Shown piece by piece: positions 1 through 28,360 of a stretch of 64,000 nt of DNA. The stretch covers positions 178,466-242,465 of the forward strand of contig NMRA01000191.1 in assembly GCA_002633005.1 (NCBI GenBank), given 5' to 3'. This DNA comes from Phoronis australis. Taxonomy: Eukaryota > Phoronida > Phoronidae. The position numbers and the translations under genes are program-made. The notes beneath the pieces were generated by a model. It did not search any database, was not told the DNA's origin, and was given only the letters and a program-made list of their open reading frames with translations. The stretch's first letter is position 1. The number at the start of each line of letters is the position of its first letter.

Positions 1-74
1 ATAAGCCTATGAGTGTGTAGTCGGAAAATGAAAAATTTCAGGCGTGTAAACGTAAAATCATAGTTTTGCTGACT

Positions 75-248
75 TCGACATTTTTTACTTAAAACTGTTT
101 TTAAATTTTATGTTAATAAATGCATAGTTCGTCAACACCTTGTTCGTCTTTATGAATGATAAATGCTCCACAAAACTGAATTTGTGACAAAAATTGACAC
201 TGAGTGGGCTTGTAAGAGGAAAATTTCCGAATAAAACCCCCACTATCT
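75..248 (-). repeat. Inverted repeat copy 1 (PABP, beyond exon 7)
   Basis: The reverse complement of this block aligns over about 170 bases (roughly three quarters identical by eye) with 2654-2823. Shared stretches include GTTTTATTCGGAAA and GTGGAGCATT. TTCCGAATA-type motifs recur around both copies. The two copies are inverted and flank PABP exons 7 and 6. The family is unrecognised. Confidence 0.7.
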
Positions 249-387
249 GGGCACTCGACACCAGAAGTTGTAACACCAAGTAAACGCCCATTAGGCATAA
301 ATTTCCGAATAAACGCACACTAGCGTTTCATCGGGTGGACTTATCTACAGAAAACCCCGGTAACATCTATAGGAGCATCCGACCTAC

Positions 388-18194
<17,807 letters not shown>

Positions 18195-18302
18195 TCAAGC
18201 AGACGTTGACATAAAATAAAAATGGCGTTTCCTTGAGCCTCTTGAGCGTTCCTTGCTTGTATTTTTCGCGTCCGCGAGACAGTTAAGCTTTCCTGCTTGC
18301 TA

Positions 18303-18370
18303 CTGTTCGAACTTTTTGTCGATTTTCTTGAGTTTTGTAATTTTTTTATGTAGTTTTTTATTTTTATAAC
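18303..18370 (-). promoter_or_regulatory. A-rich block upstream of PABP start, possible 5' UTR autoregulatory element and/or TATA box
   Basis: Read in gene sense, 130-200 bases before the PABP ATG is a run of A-rich tracts (TATAAAAATAAAAAACTA, CATAAAAAAATTACAAAA, GAAAATCGACAAAAAG). Vertebrate PABPC1 mRNAs carry an A-rich autoregulatory sequence in the 5' UTR that PABP itself binds. TATAAAAATA at the upstream end could instead be a TATA box. The transcription start is not visible. Confidence 0.4.
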
Positions 18371-18408
18371 AGGTGCGTTGTGCGACAATTTTCCGTTCAC
18401 ACAAACAA

Positions 18409-18414
18409 CACGTG
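18409..18414. promoter_or_regulatory. E-box CACGTG in PABP promoter region
   Basis: A perfect CACGTG hexamer sits about 240 bases upstream of the PABP ATG. A second lies at 18848-18853. Hexamers occur by chance, so this is only suggestive. Confidence 0.3.
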
Positions 18415-18489
18415 TATACCTACGACCAAAGAGGAGGAATTAACGGTCGAGTTTAGTTTTATACTACATTTTATTTGTATTTCTACGCA

Positions 18490-18497
18490 TGACGTCA
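18490..18497. promoter_or_regulatory. CRE palindrome TGACGTCA upstream of PABP
   Basis: A perfect cAMP-response-element octamer lies 320 bases upstream of the PABP start codon, in the expected promoter region. It is a candidate CREB/ATF site; occupancy is unknown. Confidence 0.45.
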
Positions 18498-18499
18498 GA

Positions 18500-21400
18500 A
18501 GGTGTAATACGTGAAGTCAGATTAACCAAATTCACAAATTAAATCTCATTATCTTTCGATGCTTTCCTTATTTTGTCTGGCAACTTTTTTTTGACAATAA
18601 TCAACTTGAAAATTTTTGTTCAGTTAGAAATTTCTAGTTAGCCTCTTTACGAATAATGTGTGATACTCATTCACACTAAAGTAGTGCCAAACAGCAACCT
18701 TATATTCGAGAATGGGTTTGGTGCAGAAAATGCATTGTTTCGCCTAGTAGTCCATGTCCTACTCTTTTAATACGTTCCTTTGTTGTATTGCTCATCGAAT
18801 ATTTTCACAGAAATTGGTTTCGCCAACCAAAGTTTTTTTAGTTTTGGCACGTGACCATGTTGCAGCGATGCCGGCGCAGCTTCGTCTTCAAGCCTAAAGA
18901 TGGCGCTGATCGTTTTAGCCATAAAAGTGGCTAAACCGGCCCAAAGCAGACGAAGTGAAGGCTCAGTTTACTGTTCTGGGTCGTTTGGATTCTTTCTGGC
19001 GTAAACAAAGACATTAAGAAAATCATAGTCGAGACTGACAATTTCGAGTTATCGTTGAATTTATGTCAATCTTCGTATTTTGTGCTCTAGCTTTTGCCTG
19101 GCCATATATGATCACCACGGTGTCGGGGGGCCGGGGGGGGGGGGGGGGCCCNTGATGTAGGAATACAACAAACAGAACAAAATAAAATTATCTTTAACAT
19201 GTAGAAATCTAGCCTATATGTAATTTTAGAAACTGTGGCATTAGCGCTGAAAACTTCTCACGTTGTGGCCAGCAACGATGCCGTGGTAGCCGTGGTACTA
19301 TGAAAAAATCAAGAATATTTTATGAAGATGTGCATGTGATGTAAAAGTTTCAGCTAAAAGTGTGCTTTATTGACAAAGATATGGAAATTAGACACTCAGC
19401 CAAGCGACTGTACGAACTCGCCTGAGCCAACTGCATGGATTCACGTCATAAAGGGTGTACGAACTCGCAGGGACGGAGCTGGTTAAGAATTAGTTTAATT
19501 TTAAGCAGAATAGACCGCTTAACCTTGTAATTGCCAATAATTCTCGAGGACTAGTAGGCCTATGGTCGGATAGGCGACTGTGAGAAAGACTTCATGTATT
19601 AATTTGCAAACGTGGTGTAATAAAGTGACGGAGAACACAGATAAGAAGTGTTAGGCCATTGTCAGTAACCATTTTGCACAAAGTGAAATCGATGTAAAAA
19701 CATTTTACAATTTTTTCCGATCAACCAACTTCAAGTGCTGCTACTGCTGTGTTAGCACAGGTCACTTTGCTGAAGTAATGGCCACGGCATCGCAGATCAC
19801 GAATCGCAGTCATACTGAGGATTAGGTATATAACATTGCATGAACACAGGGGTTTGAAATGTTTTAGAGTAAAAAATATCGGGTGCATTCCCAACACTGT
19901 TTTGGAGGAGGGCTGGGAAACCAGTTCAAGCAAATGATATCCTACGAGCAAAAGAGTATGAAAACAAGAGTCCATTTATGACTGAAAAAGTCAAAAGTAG
20001 AGCGAGAAGGCAAAGATGAAGAATACACCGAACGAAAAGAGTGCGAAGGGGATAGAGACAGATTTAGATTGAGAATATAGCAGTAAAAGAAATGTGTGAT
20101 GTCACACCACGCGTGATCGATGCTTTGAAAACAATAGGGAAGTCAAACACCGTTCTTACTGTTTTTAGATGTGGCAGAATTGTTACACTCGACAATATCG
20201 TAACTATCTCGAACGACACTGTAAAGTTTTGGCGAATCGGATACAAACTTAGTCCACCGTACGGAAAAATGAAGATTCATGTACGGGTTCAAGCACTAAA
20301 ATATCGGAATGAAATCTGGCGGAGATCCACTGGAATAGAAAATAAACTTTGCCGTGCCAAACGTTAAGCAACTGCCCACGTCAAAAGTGGATAAGTCATG
20401 AACTTGTTGATGGGGCTCCCAACGCCAGTGCGTGTCAGTTGAGCTTTGACGGCAAGAAGACGAGTCCACTTGGCGAAATGGGGGGAAAGGTCCGCCTCAG
20501 AGGAACAAAACGTCCGAACGGAAAAAGTAGAAAGCGAAACAAAGTCCACTAAAAAGGCAGGAATTCGGCGAATGCACGATTCATAGCTCTGAACGTGCCT
20601 ACTCCGTTTTTTTAGTAAAATGTACACATTCTCAAGAATTCGAGCACCCCTAAATTTTAGTCTGGGTGCGCGCATGTTAAACGTTTTAAAATTTACAATA
20701 TTTCCCATACAAGACCTTGGTTCTACTATAGCAACGGTCTTACGATGGACGTTCTCGAAGCAGCTATGCGGTCAAGGTGGATTCACAATCCACAAAGATT
20801 CCGAAGCATGTTTCAGTTTGGTCACTTTTAAGACTCAGTGGCCCCCACCAACGGGGTGGGTCAGTGGCCGTAGGTGCTTGACAGAGTCCTTGACTGACAA
20901 GTGTCTTGGCCAGGCATGCCCGTATTGCAACATATATACGAGACAATAGACGCAAAATTGTGATCAGCGAACTTTTTACGCTCCCCCCCCCCCCCGGCCC
21001 CCTCAAACCCACATCAGTCCCGTTGGCACTATGCGAACTGAGTAGCCGCTGTGCGTGAAAATGTATCTTCTCTAAAGTCTTATGCTTCTTGGGGCCTCTC
21101 GGAGGAGGAATTAAGCAAATATTGGTAAACAATTGATGAGATTACCAAAAATAGAATGAGTCAAATAAGTTCCGGCGCCTGATAAACTAAACGATGAGTA
21201 GCAAGTTTAACGCGTTTAATTCGCAGTCGACAATACAACGAGACGGGACCGTAAGGGCTCTGACCAAACATAGTCGTATGAATAAGAATGCACTGGCGCG
21301 GGTCAAAATGACAGTGAGGAGAGGCAGGTAGGGGCTCACCGACATTGAGTGGCATGACAGTGGGAGTTGTTCATTGCTGAACAACTGCTGCAAGAGACTA

Positions 21401-23093
21401 CCGGATAGACCCCGGTGATGGAGTACGCGGCTAATGTCGTTGCTCTTAGTCGCCTCCCACGGCGTAGGAAAATGGGGCGTATTACCCAGGCGTCATGCTC
21501 ACACTTAAGGTCCCTCGCCGTCGAGACTAATTTCCTGAGGAAGAAGTGAACCCCTTAATGCTTGGTACCACAAAATAAACCTGACCACCTGTACTAACTA
21601 CAATCGGTACAACTGCGATTCAATGAGAAAGGAACAGAATTACAATAGATCAGAAAAATACAGCTCGTGAGAAAACAGTCGGGTTCATAATGAAAACGAT
21701 TGTGTACGTGGTCCGTGATGTCAGGAGGACAATTTTTATCCTGCACTTGGAAATTTGAAAATAAGCCATTGGTCACGGGCAGTGGGGCGGGTAGACCCGT
21801 CTATTTATTTTGCTTACGGCCTTGGCAAAAGTCAGTCTACGCTGAAATCAATAAACTGGTTGTTTGTTGTTCAGCGACACCAAATATCAATTTATTTTGA
21901 TCAATATAACCAGTCATCAATATCCAGCTTCGTAAATGATACGCTGACCGTATGCAACAAGAAATCACCTGGACATGGGCCCTACAAAATGACATTTAAT
22001 GCTTTCACGGCAAACAACCCGCGAAATGCTATTAACCATTTGCCTATCACAGATTTTCAAAATAACCAAAAACAGTAGTGCCTGACGAAGCATGGCAAAG
22101 TTGTTATCCCACCCCTTGATAGTAAACGCGTGCAGGAAATCAGTTGAGTTCGGTAATTTGTTGTCAAGACAAGAAAACAATAACAGTGGCTGACCGTTCG
22201 ATCATGATCAACCATTGACAGTCAACATAACGACACGAAAGCATGCTCACTAAAACTTCTCCTCAACATTAAATTTAAGGTAAGTTAAGACTTTCCACAA
22301 GGTTTCATTCAGATTTTGTGTAAACTATTACCATGTTTTTGCACTTAGCCAAATATCCGCAGACGTAGAGAATCAACCCTGAATTACTAAGTGTGTAGAT
22401 TTTAACTTTGGACTTAGATTAATCTGACCTTGATTGAGTTATGTGATCGTGCCTTTTTAGTTAAATTTAGCAAACGGAACAATCATAAGAAATCTGCCAG
22501 TAACATGATCAGGTTTCTTCTAAAAAACGCACAATTATTCTAAATTTTGTTTTCAATGCACATTTAAAAGTTTCATTATCGTAACAACTGTCTATGAAAT
22601 TTAAAAAATGCATCGCGAGGGTTTAGGGAAGATTGCATAAAACTTGGGACATGAAAGTTAATATGAACCTGACCAGACATTCATGAGAAAGCTGTTTTTC
22701 CCTGATTAGGTATAACCTAATGCACTTATGCCACTAATATGAACTAGATATATTTTAACTGAAAATGTATAATTTCTGAGAAAAAAAGTTATCACAACTA
22801 GAAAATACAGTCGAGCTCTTCTCGTATTCGGCTGAAACCAACGTTTTTTGGGTCAGTTGACGCCATTAGGCTAGAGAAGATCTATGTCTTGAGTTAATGA
22901 TGCGTCACCATGCACGCAATAAGGATGATTTGAAAGAAGTAAAATAAATCGTAAGAAATAAATTAAGTTTTTAAACATCTTACGATATTTTCTGTGTATC
23001 AACAAAGTCGCCTCATTTCCAAAAACACTTGCGCAGTTACACGTTTGTGTTCTGATTTCTGGAGTGTATTTCCACGGACCTAAAGACACTGAA
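18500..23093. other. Intergenic region between PABP and the coiled-coil gene
   Basis: About 4.6 kb between two divergent genes. It contains an inverted pair CTTCGTCT / AGACGAAG (about 18890 and 18950), a G run with one ambiguous base at 19152, a direct repeat GTACGAACTCGC (about 19409 and 19458) and a C run near 20985. Open frames of 60-120 codons here show no motifs or splice support, so I call no gene. Confidence 0.7.
19122..19152. other. G homopolymer with ambiguous base (possible assembly join)
   Basis: A GGCC-interrupted run of about 25 G ends in CCCN. This is the only N in the window. Such runs are error-prone, so length and continuity here are uncertain. Confidence 0.85.
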
Positions 23094-23119
23094 ATGGCAG
23101 ACTCAAAAGTGTTTGGAAG
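23094..23119 (+). CDS. Coiled-coil gene exon 1 (26 nt coding)
   Basis: It encodes MADSKVFG plus two bases of Arg, in a good start context (purine at -3, G at +4). The donor is gtaggt. The first base of the next exon completes the codon with no stop. Its 5' UTR extent is unknown. Confidence 0.65.
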
Positions 23120-26100
23120 GTAGGTCCACTGGACCTCAGTCTTATAGAAAAGTGGGAGCCCTAACTTCCCTCAAGTCGAACCTGCTGTCGCAGTGGACCT
23201 GGCTACCGATCAGCTTCTTTCCTCTTCTCGATAGATCGCCACACCATCACATTAAAGCGACATGGATCTCATTCCGTTTAAATTTCCAAATGGATAATCT
23301 GGACCTTAAATTTGAAAACAATTCAACCATTCTGTTTATCAGATAAAACGACTTGCCGTTAAGATTCATTTCACTCCGTCAATTGGTAAATTTATGCTAA
23401 TCTTTTGCAGGAAAATGGCGGAAGCGGATGTCACAGTTATTCGAGCAACCTCTCAAAAGTTGCGACAACGAACACGCACTGTCCCGGCCCACACTAAAAC
23501 CTTGGAAGGAACAAACGCTCAATTTCATTCGCAGCTTCGTAAACGAGAACAACAAATACTAGAACTAGACACAGAACTTCAGTCGAAACAAAATTTCACA
23601 GACTGTTTGCTGCTGATCCAACGATTTTACGAGGAAACTACCAAAGTGAAGAGAAAAGAAAGGGATCGTTGGTGGAAAAGATGCGAAGTCCTCGTCAGTG
23701 ATTTTCTCACCATTACAAATCATTTCACAAATCTTGGCGAGGAAACAATCAACGCCTGTCATCCCATTAAGCACGGGATAATTAAGTTACAGACGTTTTT
23801 TACACAATCAATCTTTGCCGAGCTCACAGAAGAGAAAACCCTACTTGAGGCACAGATTGAAAAATTGAAGAACTACGAAGAGAAATTTGATAGTGTGAAA
23901 AATCGAGATACCATCAAAGATGAAATACGAAATGTTGATGGGCGATTGGAATATGTGAACGGGAAAACTCGAGAATTTGAAGAGCTGTTAAAGAGCTCCC
24001 TCTTAGCAATAAAAGACAAACGAATTCCCAAGTTATGCTCCATTGACATGGAAACTACGCGAGAGGAACTCGTCAGGCACTCTAAAAGGGCGCAACAAGA
24101 GCTTCGTGAGTTGTTAGATCAAAAATCTCGCGAGAATCCAGCCATGGCACAGAGGTTGTTGAAACTCATGGATGAAAATAAAAGACTAGTTAATCAACTC
24201 AAAGAAGTGAGCAACACGAGTGCAGAAAAATCTCAGCAACATACGCACGAAGTTAAAAAATTACAACACACAATTGGCGAATTAAAGGAGACGATAAGAA
24301 AGCGTGAACACGACCAAGAGCTTATTGAAGACCTGAATAGAATCACAAATGTTAATGCTGGTTTATTGAAGGAGGTATCAGAACTGAAAGAGTTTAAGGA
24401 CGTCGTTGTAGAAGAACTGAAAGAAACCAAGTTGCTTTTAAAGAACACTGCGAATGAAAACGACGAACTAAAAAACATCATGGAAGGGATTAATAAAAAA
24501 GACGGGGAAATTATGCAAACGAAGGATGATCTTGAAAATGAAATAAAAAACTTGAATGAAGCTGCCATCAAGAGTCGAGAACAAGTAGTGAACACAGAAT
24601 TGAAGATGAAGTATTTATTAGCCGACTTTAACCAAGTAAGGACAGAAAATGCTCTTTGGGAAAGACAAATTAAAAACCATGGAAATATAGTTCAAGGGTT
24701 AGAGCGACGAATCGAGGATTTAACAAAAGCATTGACGAAAGAATCAGATACCGTCAAGAAAGAACAAAATGAATGTCTCAGAGTGACAATTGAAATGCGA
24801 AAACTTCAGCTAGACCACGAACGATTAGAAATGGACTTTAAGCAAGCGTCTTCACAGCTTGCCAAGGCAACTTCCGACTTGGAAGAACAAAAGGTTTTAT
24901 GGGACAAAGACAAAGAGGAAGCTTCCAGCATGAGAAAAGAAATAAAGGGTTTGGTTTCAAAATCAAAAATTCTTCAAAATGACCTAGAGGTGCAGCAAGA
25001 AGAAAATGCCTTGCTTACAGCGAATGTCAAACGCTTGAAGACAAATGAAGAAGAATTGAGAGCCTCTTTACAGGAAGAGAAAGATACGTTCTCATACTTA
25101 AAAGAGACAAATCAGCAAAGCCAAAGGGAAATCGACTCTCTGCGAAATGAAGTTGATGCATTGAGCAAGTGCAAACTTGAGTTAGACCAAAGAGTGTTGA
25201 AACTCCGACACGAACTGGATTCAACCTCAAGTTCACTTCAGAAAGAACGCAACAACCACACCACTGCTCTTGAAGAAAAGTCTCAAAAGCAAGCCATGGT
25301 CGACGAGTTAAATATCAAAAGTTCAGCGCTAGAAAGGAAACTCGACACAGTAACAACACGTAAGGATGAACTCGTCACAGAACTGGATGATACTGTGAAA
25401 TTATTGGAAAATGAAAGAGAAAAGAATAGACGGATAGTAGATGAAAACAGACAAGCAGTAGTATGGAAAGGCAAACTGGAAGAAACGGAAGGACTATACA
25501 TGAGAGAGCAAATCAAAGGAGAACATCTTGAAAGGGAAAATGAGGAGTTGATGGCCAAAATCCAGAAGTTGGAAGCTGAGCTTAACGAATCCGATTACGA
25601 GCTTAAATCTAAACTCAAAACCGTTGAAACGCTGACTAGCCGTCTAGAAGAGCTTCGCGAAAAGTATGACAAAATGACATTAGAGGCAAAACAGCTGGAC
25701 GAAAAGAACAAAGAGCTGTTGAGCGACAAAAGTGCTCTTACCAAGCAGAAAACGGAAAACAACCAGAAAAAGAAGGAACTCGCCACTGAAATCAAGGAGC
25801 TGAATCAACAGTTGCAAAGGGAAAAGGAAAGAGCCAATAAATTGCAACAAGAAAAGTACGGTCTTCAAGCTGAAAACGCTAACTATCGATCACAGAGAGA
25901 TGAGGCACTATATAAACATAACGACGGTCATCGTTCATTGACTAACGAAATATCGAATCTGAAAACAGAACTCAACAAGGAGAAGTTACAAAATGAAACT
26001 TTAACGGCCGAATCAAAATCCCTGAGAACGAAAGTATCCAGTAACGAAGATACCATAAAGCAACTGAAAAACGAGTTGGAGAAAACTAAGACGACTTTAA

Positions 26101-27113
26101 CAGAAAGTGTTGCATTGGTTCGTCGCCTTGAGACGGATCAAAAGCAAGCGGATATGCAAGATGAGTCTAAAATTAACTCTGACAAGCTAGAGATTCAGGA
26201 TCTGAAAGACAAAAACAAAGAGTTGAAAACGAGTTTGAGAACACTGGAGAGAGACAAGAAGAAATTCGAAACTGAAGCCAACCAACTTTTAAGTAAATTG
26301 GAGACCAGCCAGAAACTTTATAAAGACTCGGACAGCAGGACAGGGAAGCTCAAGGGCGAGTACGATAAAACTAAAGAGTTACTGCAGACAGAGAAGGACC
26401 GAGCAAGCAAACTGGTTAATGAGGTACAGAAATTGCAGAACGATCTGAAAGAATTGCGGAAACAGAAGAATAATGCGGATAAATCGGTGACGGGAGTAGA
26501 AAATAGCATTAAAGAACTCGAGGGCAAGGTAAAAAGTGCGGAAGACGAAAACAATAAACTGAAAAACGAGACAACCAAGTTGGAACAGACAATAAAGAAA
26601 AAGTCCACGGATTTACAGAAGTTAGAAACAAACAAGAAGGAGCACGAAAAGACCATTTCGAAACTAACGGAGCAGTTGGAAGCAGAAAAGAACAAACAAG
26701 CTGAAAGTGGCACGAAACAAAGTGAACTACAAAAGGCGTTTGACAAACAAAAGCAGGAATTACAAGGTGAAATTTTGAAAGTACAGGAGACATCCAAGGA
26801 GGAAAAACAGAAATTACAACATGACATTGATAGATTGTCCAAAAATGTGAAAGATCTGGAGGAGAAAAACAGGGTCGTGGAGGAGAAGATAAATGCCGAG
26901 GAAGAAAAAGTCAAGAAACTCACGGGATACATTGAGGATGCAAAATCGCTTTACAAGAAAGCTAAGGAGAAAATTGCCGAACTGACAAAAGAGACGAAAG
27001 AACAAAACGAGGCCAATACACAACTGAAGGAGGAGTTGCAGAAAAAGATGGGTGAAATGAAAAAATTGCAGACTATTATGGCAATGATGAAAGGTGGCAT
27101 GAAGAAGCAGTGA
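23094..27113 (+). CDS. Long coiled-coil protein, about 1242 aa, family unknown
   Basis: Exons 23094-23119 and 23411-27113 join in frame through a 291-base GT-AG intron (gtaggt...ttttgcag), giving MADSKVFGRKMAEADVTV. A second ATG at 23415 would shorten the protein by 10 residues. Residues about 1-250 contain a less regular region with FTDCLLLIQRFYEE and ERDRWWKRCEVLVSDF. From residue 253 to the end there is not one proline in 990 residues, with dense Lys/Glu and heptad-like Leu spacing, so one continuous coiled-coil rod is predicted. The C-terminus is basic and Met-rich (MAMMKGGMKKQ). No signal peptide, membrane segment or known catalytic domain is seen. Myosin-tail, golgin or centrosomal resemblance would be composition-driven; I do not assign a function. 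It diverges from PABP and converges on KIF13. Confidence 0.9.
23411..27113 (+). CDS. Coiled-coil gene exon 2 (3.7 kb)
   Basis: It follows the acceptor tcttttgcag and stays open for 1233 codons to TGA at 27111-27113. Such a long uninterrupted exon contrasts with the 50-650 base exons of the two neighbouring genes. Confidence 0.93.
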
Positions 27114-28360
27114 TAGGAGCAAAGGTTCCCTTGGAAGGTCGGCTTGGAAACACCAATGTTCGATGAAAACGTGTCATTCGTCACAACCACGGACAACACT
27201 TGAAAAGCAGACCAATCCATCTTCAGATTGAAATGTGAAAAACACGAATTTATAATTAATGAACACTCAGGTTTGGGGTGCTCAGCGCATGTTTGTTTCT
27301 AACCAGATAGGCCTAGCAAAGCCTTAGTAAAATAAGAAAACGCGAGTTCAATCAAGCAAATGTAAGCCCGGTCAAATGATAGGTGAATCGGCCTTTTCGT
27401 GCTGTGTTACGTCACCGCGAGTTCCCTTTACAAACAACGAAAGGCCGCTAACATAGTTATATTGAATGGGGGTCTGAAGAGAACACCACTGCGTGGTTAT
27501 TCGCAGAAGTGTTTCAAGTCGGTGATTCTCGCGGTGACGTCGACAAAAGCAAGCCAATACGCCTAACAGTTCGTTACATTTGGCAATTTATGGCACTAGA
27601 GGGCTAAAAGCGAAGCTCTTAACATACTGTAGGAACCAAGTTTACAGGTGTTACCGGTGAAGATAGGCTTTAACCCCTAATGTATTCGCTTTCAGTGATT
27701 TTGTTAGTAAAATTAGTACTGTAAAATCTCCAATTTCGGACACAACTTATTTCTTTACTGGAAGTAATATAATTGTATTTTTCGGTTTTTAAAGCTTCTA
27801 AAATTGTGAATGTCGTAGTGTTTCAAATGTAGTCAGATCCTATGGTACAGAACTTGAACAAAGAAAAACATTAATTTGGTGCTACGTTCTGTTATGGAAA
27901 AATGAGAATCTTTCACTTGTCGACCACATTGCGTACCATTAACCCTGGAGATCTTCATCACCTAGCTGGTCGAATTACCGAATATTTATGCAATACGCGT
28001 GTATTTTTGCAAGATATTCAATTAGACAAAATCCAATTAACATTTCTGCATACACATGTTTTCAAAAATTGATTACCGATAGTTGTTGCACAACCACTGG
28101 TGTAATGTTACACATTCATGCCACGAGAATAGTGTTTACAAACCTTGCTAGGCCAGGTACTTTACCCTAGCCAAGCAACAAGTCAGGCCTATACACAAAG
28201 ACCTAACCGAGATAATTGAGCGTGTAAATCTTTGTTAGAAAGTACTGTGTCTGTAATTATTTCCACTAGATTAGGTTTACTGCATTGGAGACACAAAAGA
28301 GTATGGGAATGTGCTGTCTGCAGGTGATGGGGGTGAGTGGGGTGTAATTTGTAAAGCATG
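27114..28360. other. 3' region of the coiled-coil gene
   Basis: No gene is seen. The first plus-strand AATAAA after the stop is at 28495-28500; a weaker AGTAAA lies near 27326. The true 3' end cannot be fixed from sequence. Confidence 0.5.

Noticed and set aside
20092-21132. Several 90-120 codon frames on both strands in the intergenic region
   Set aside because: No motifs, no splice consistency and no similarity recognised; they look like chance frames in a locally GC-richer stretch.
26318-26932. 204-codon minus-strand frame inside the coiled-coil gene
   Set aside because: It is an antisense shadow of Lys/Glu-rich codons, giving Phe/Ser-rich nonsense. The same holds for other antisense frames in 24.2-27.2 kb.
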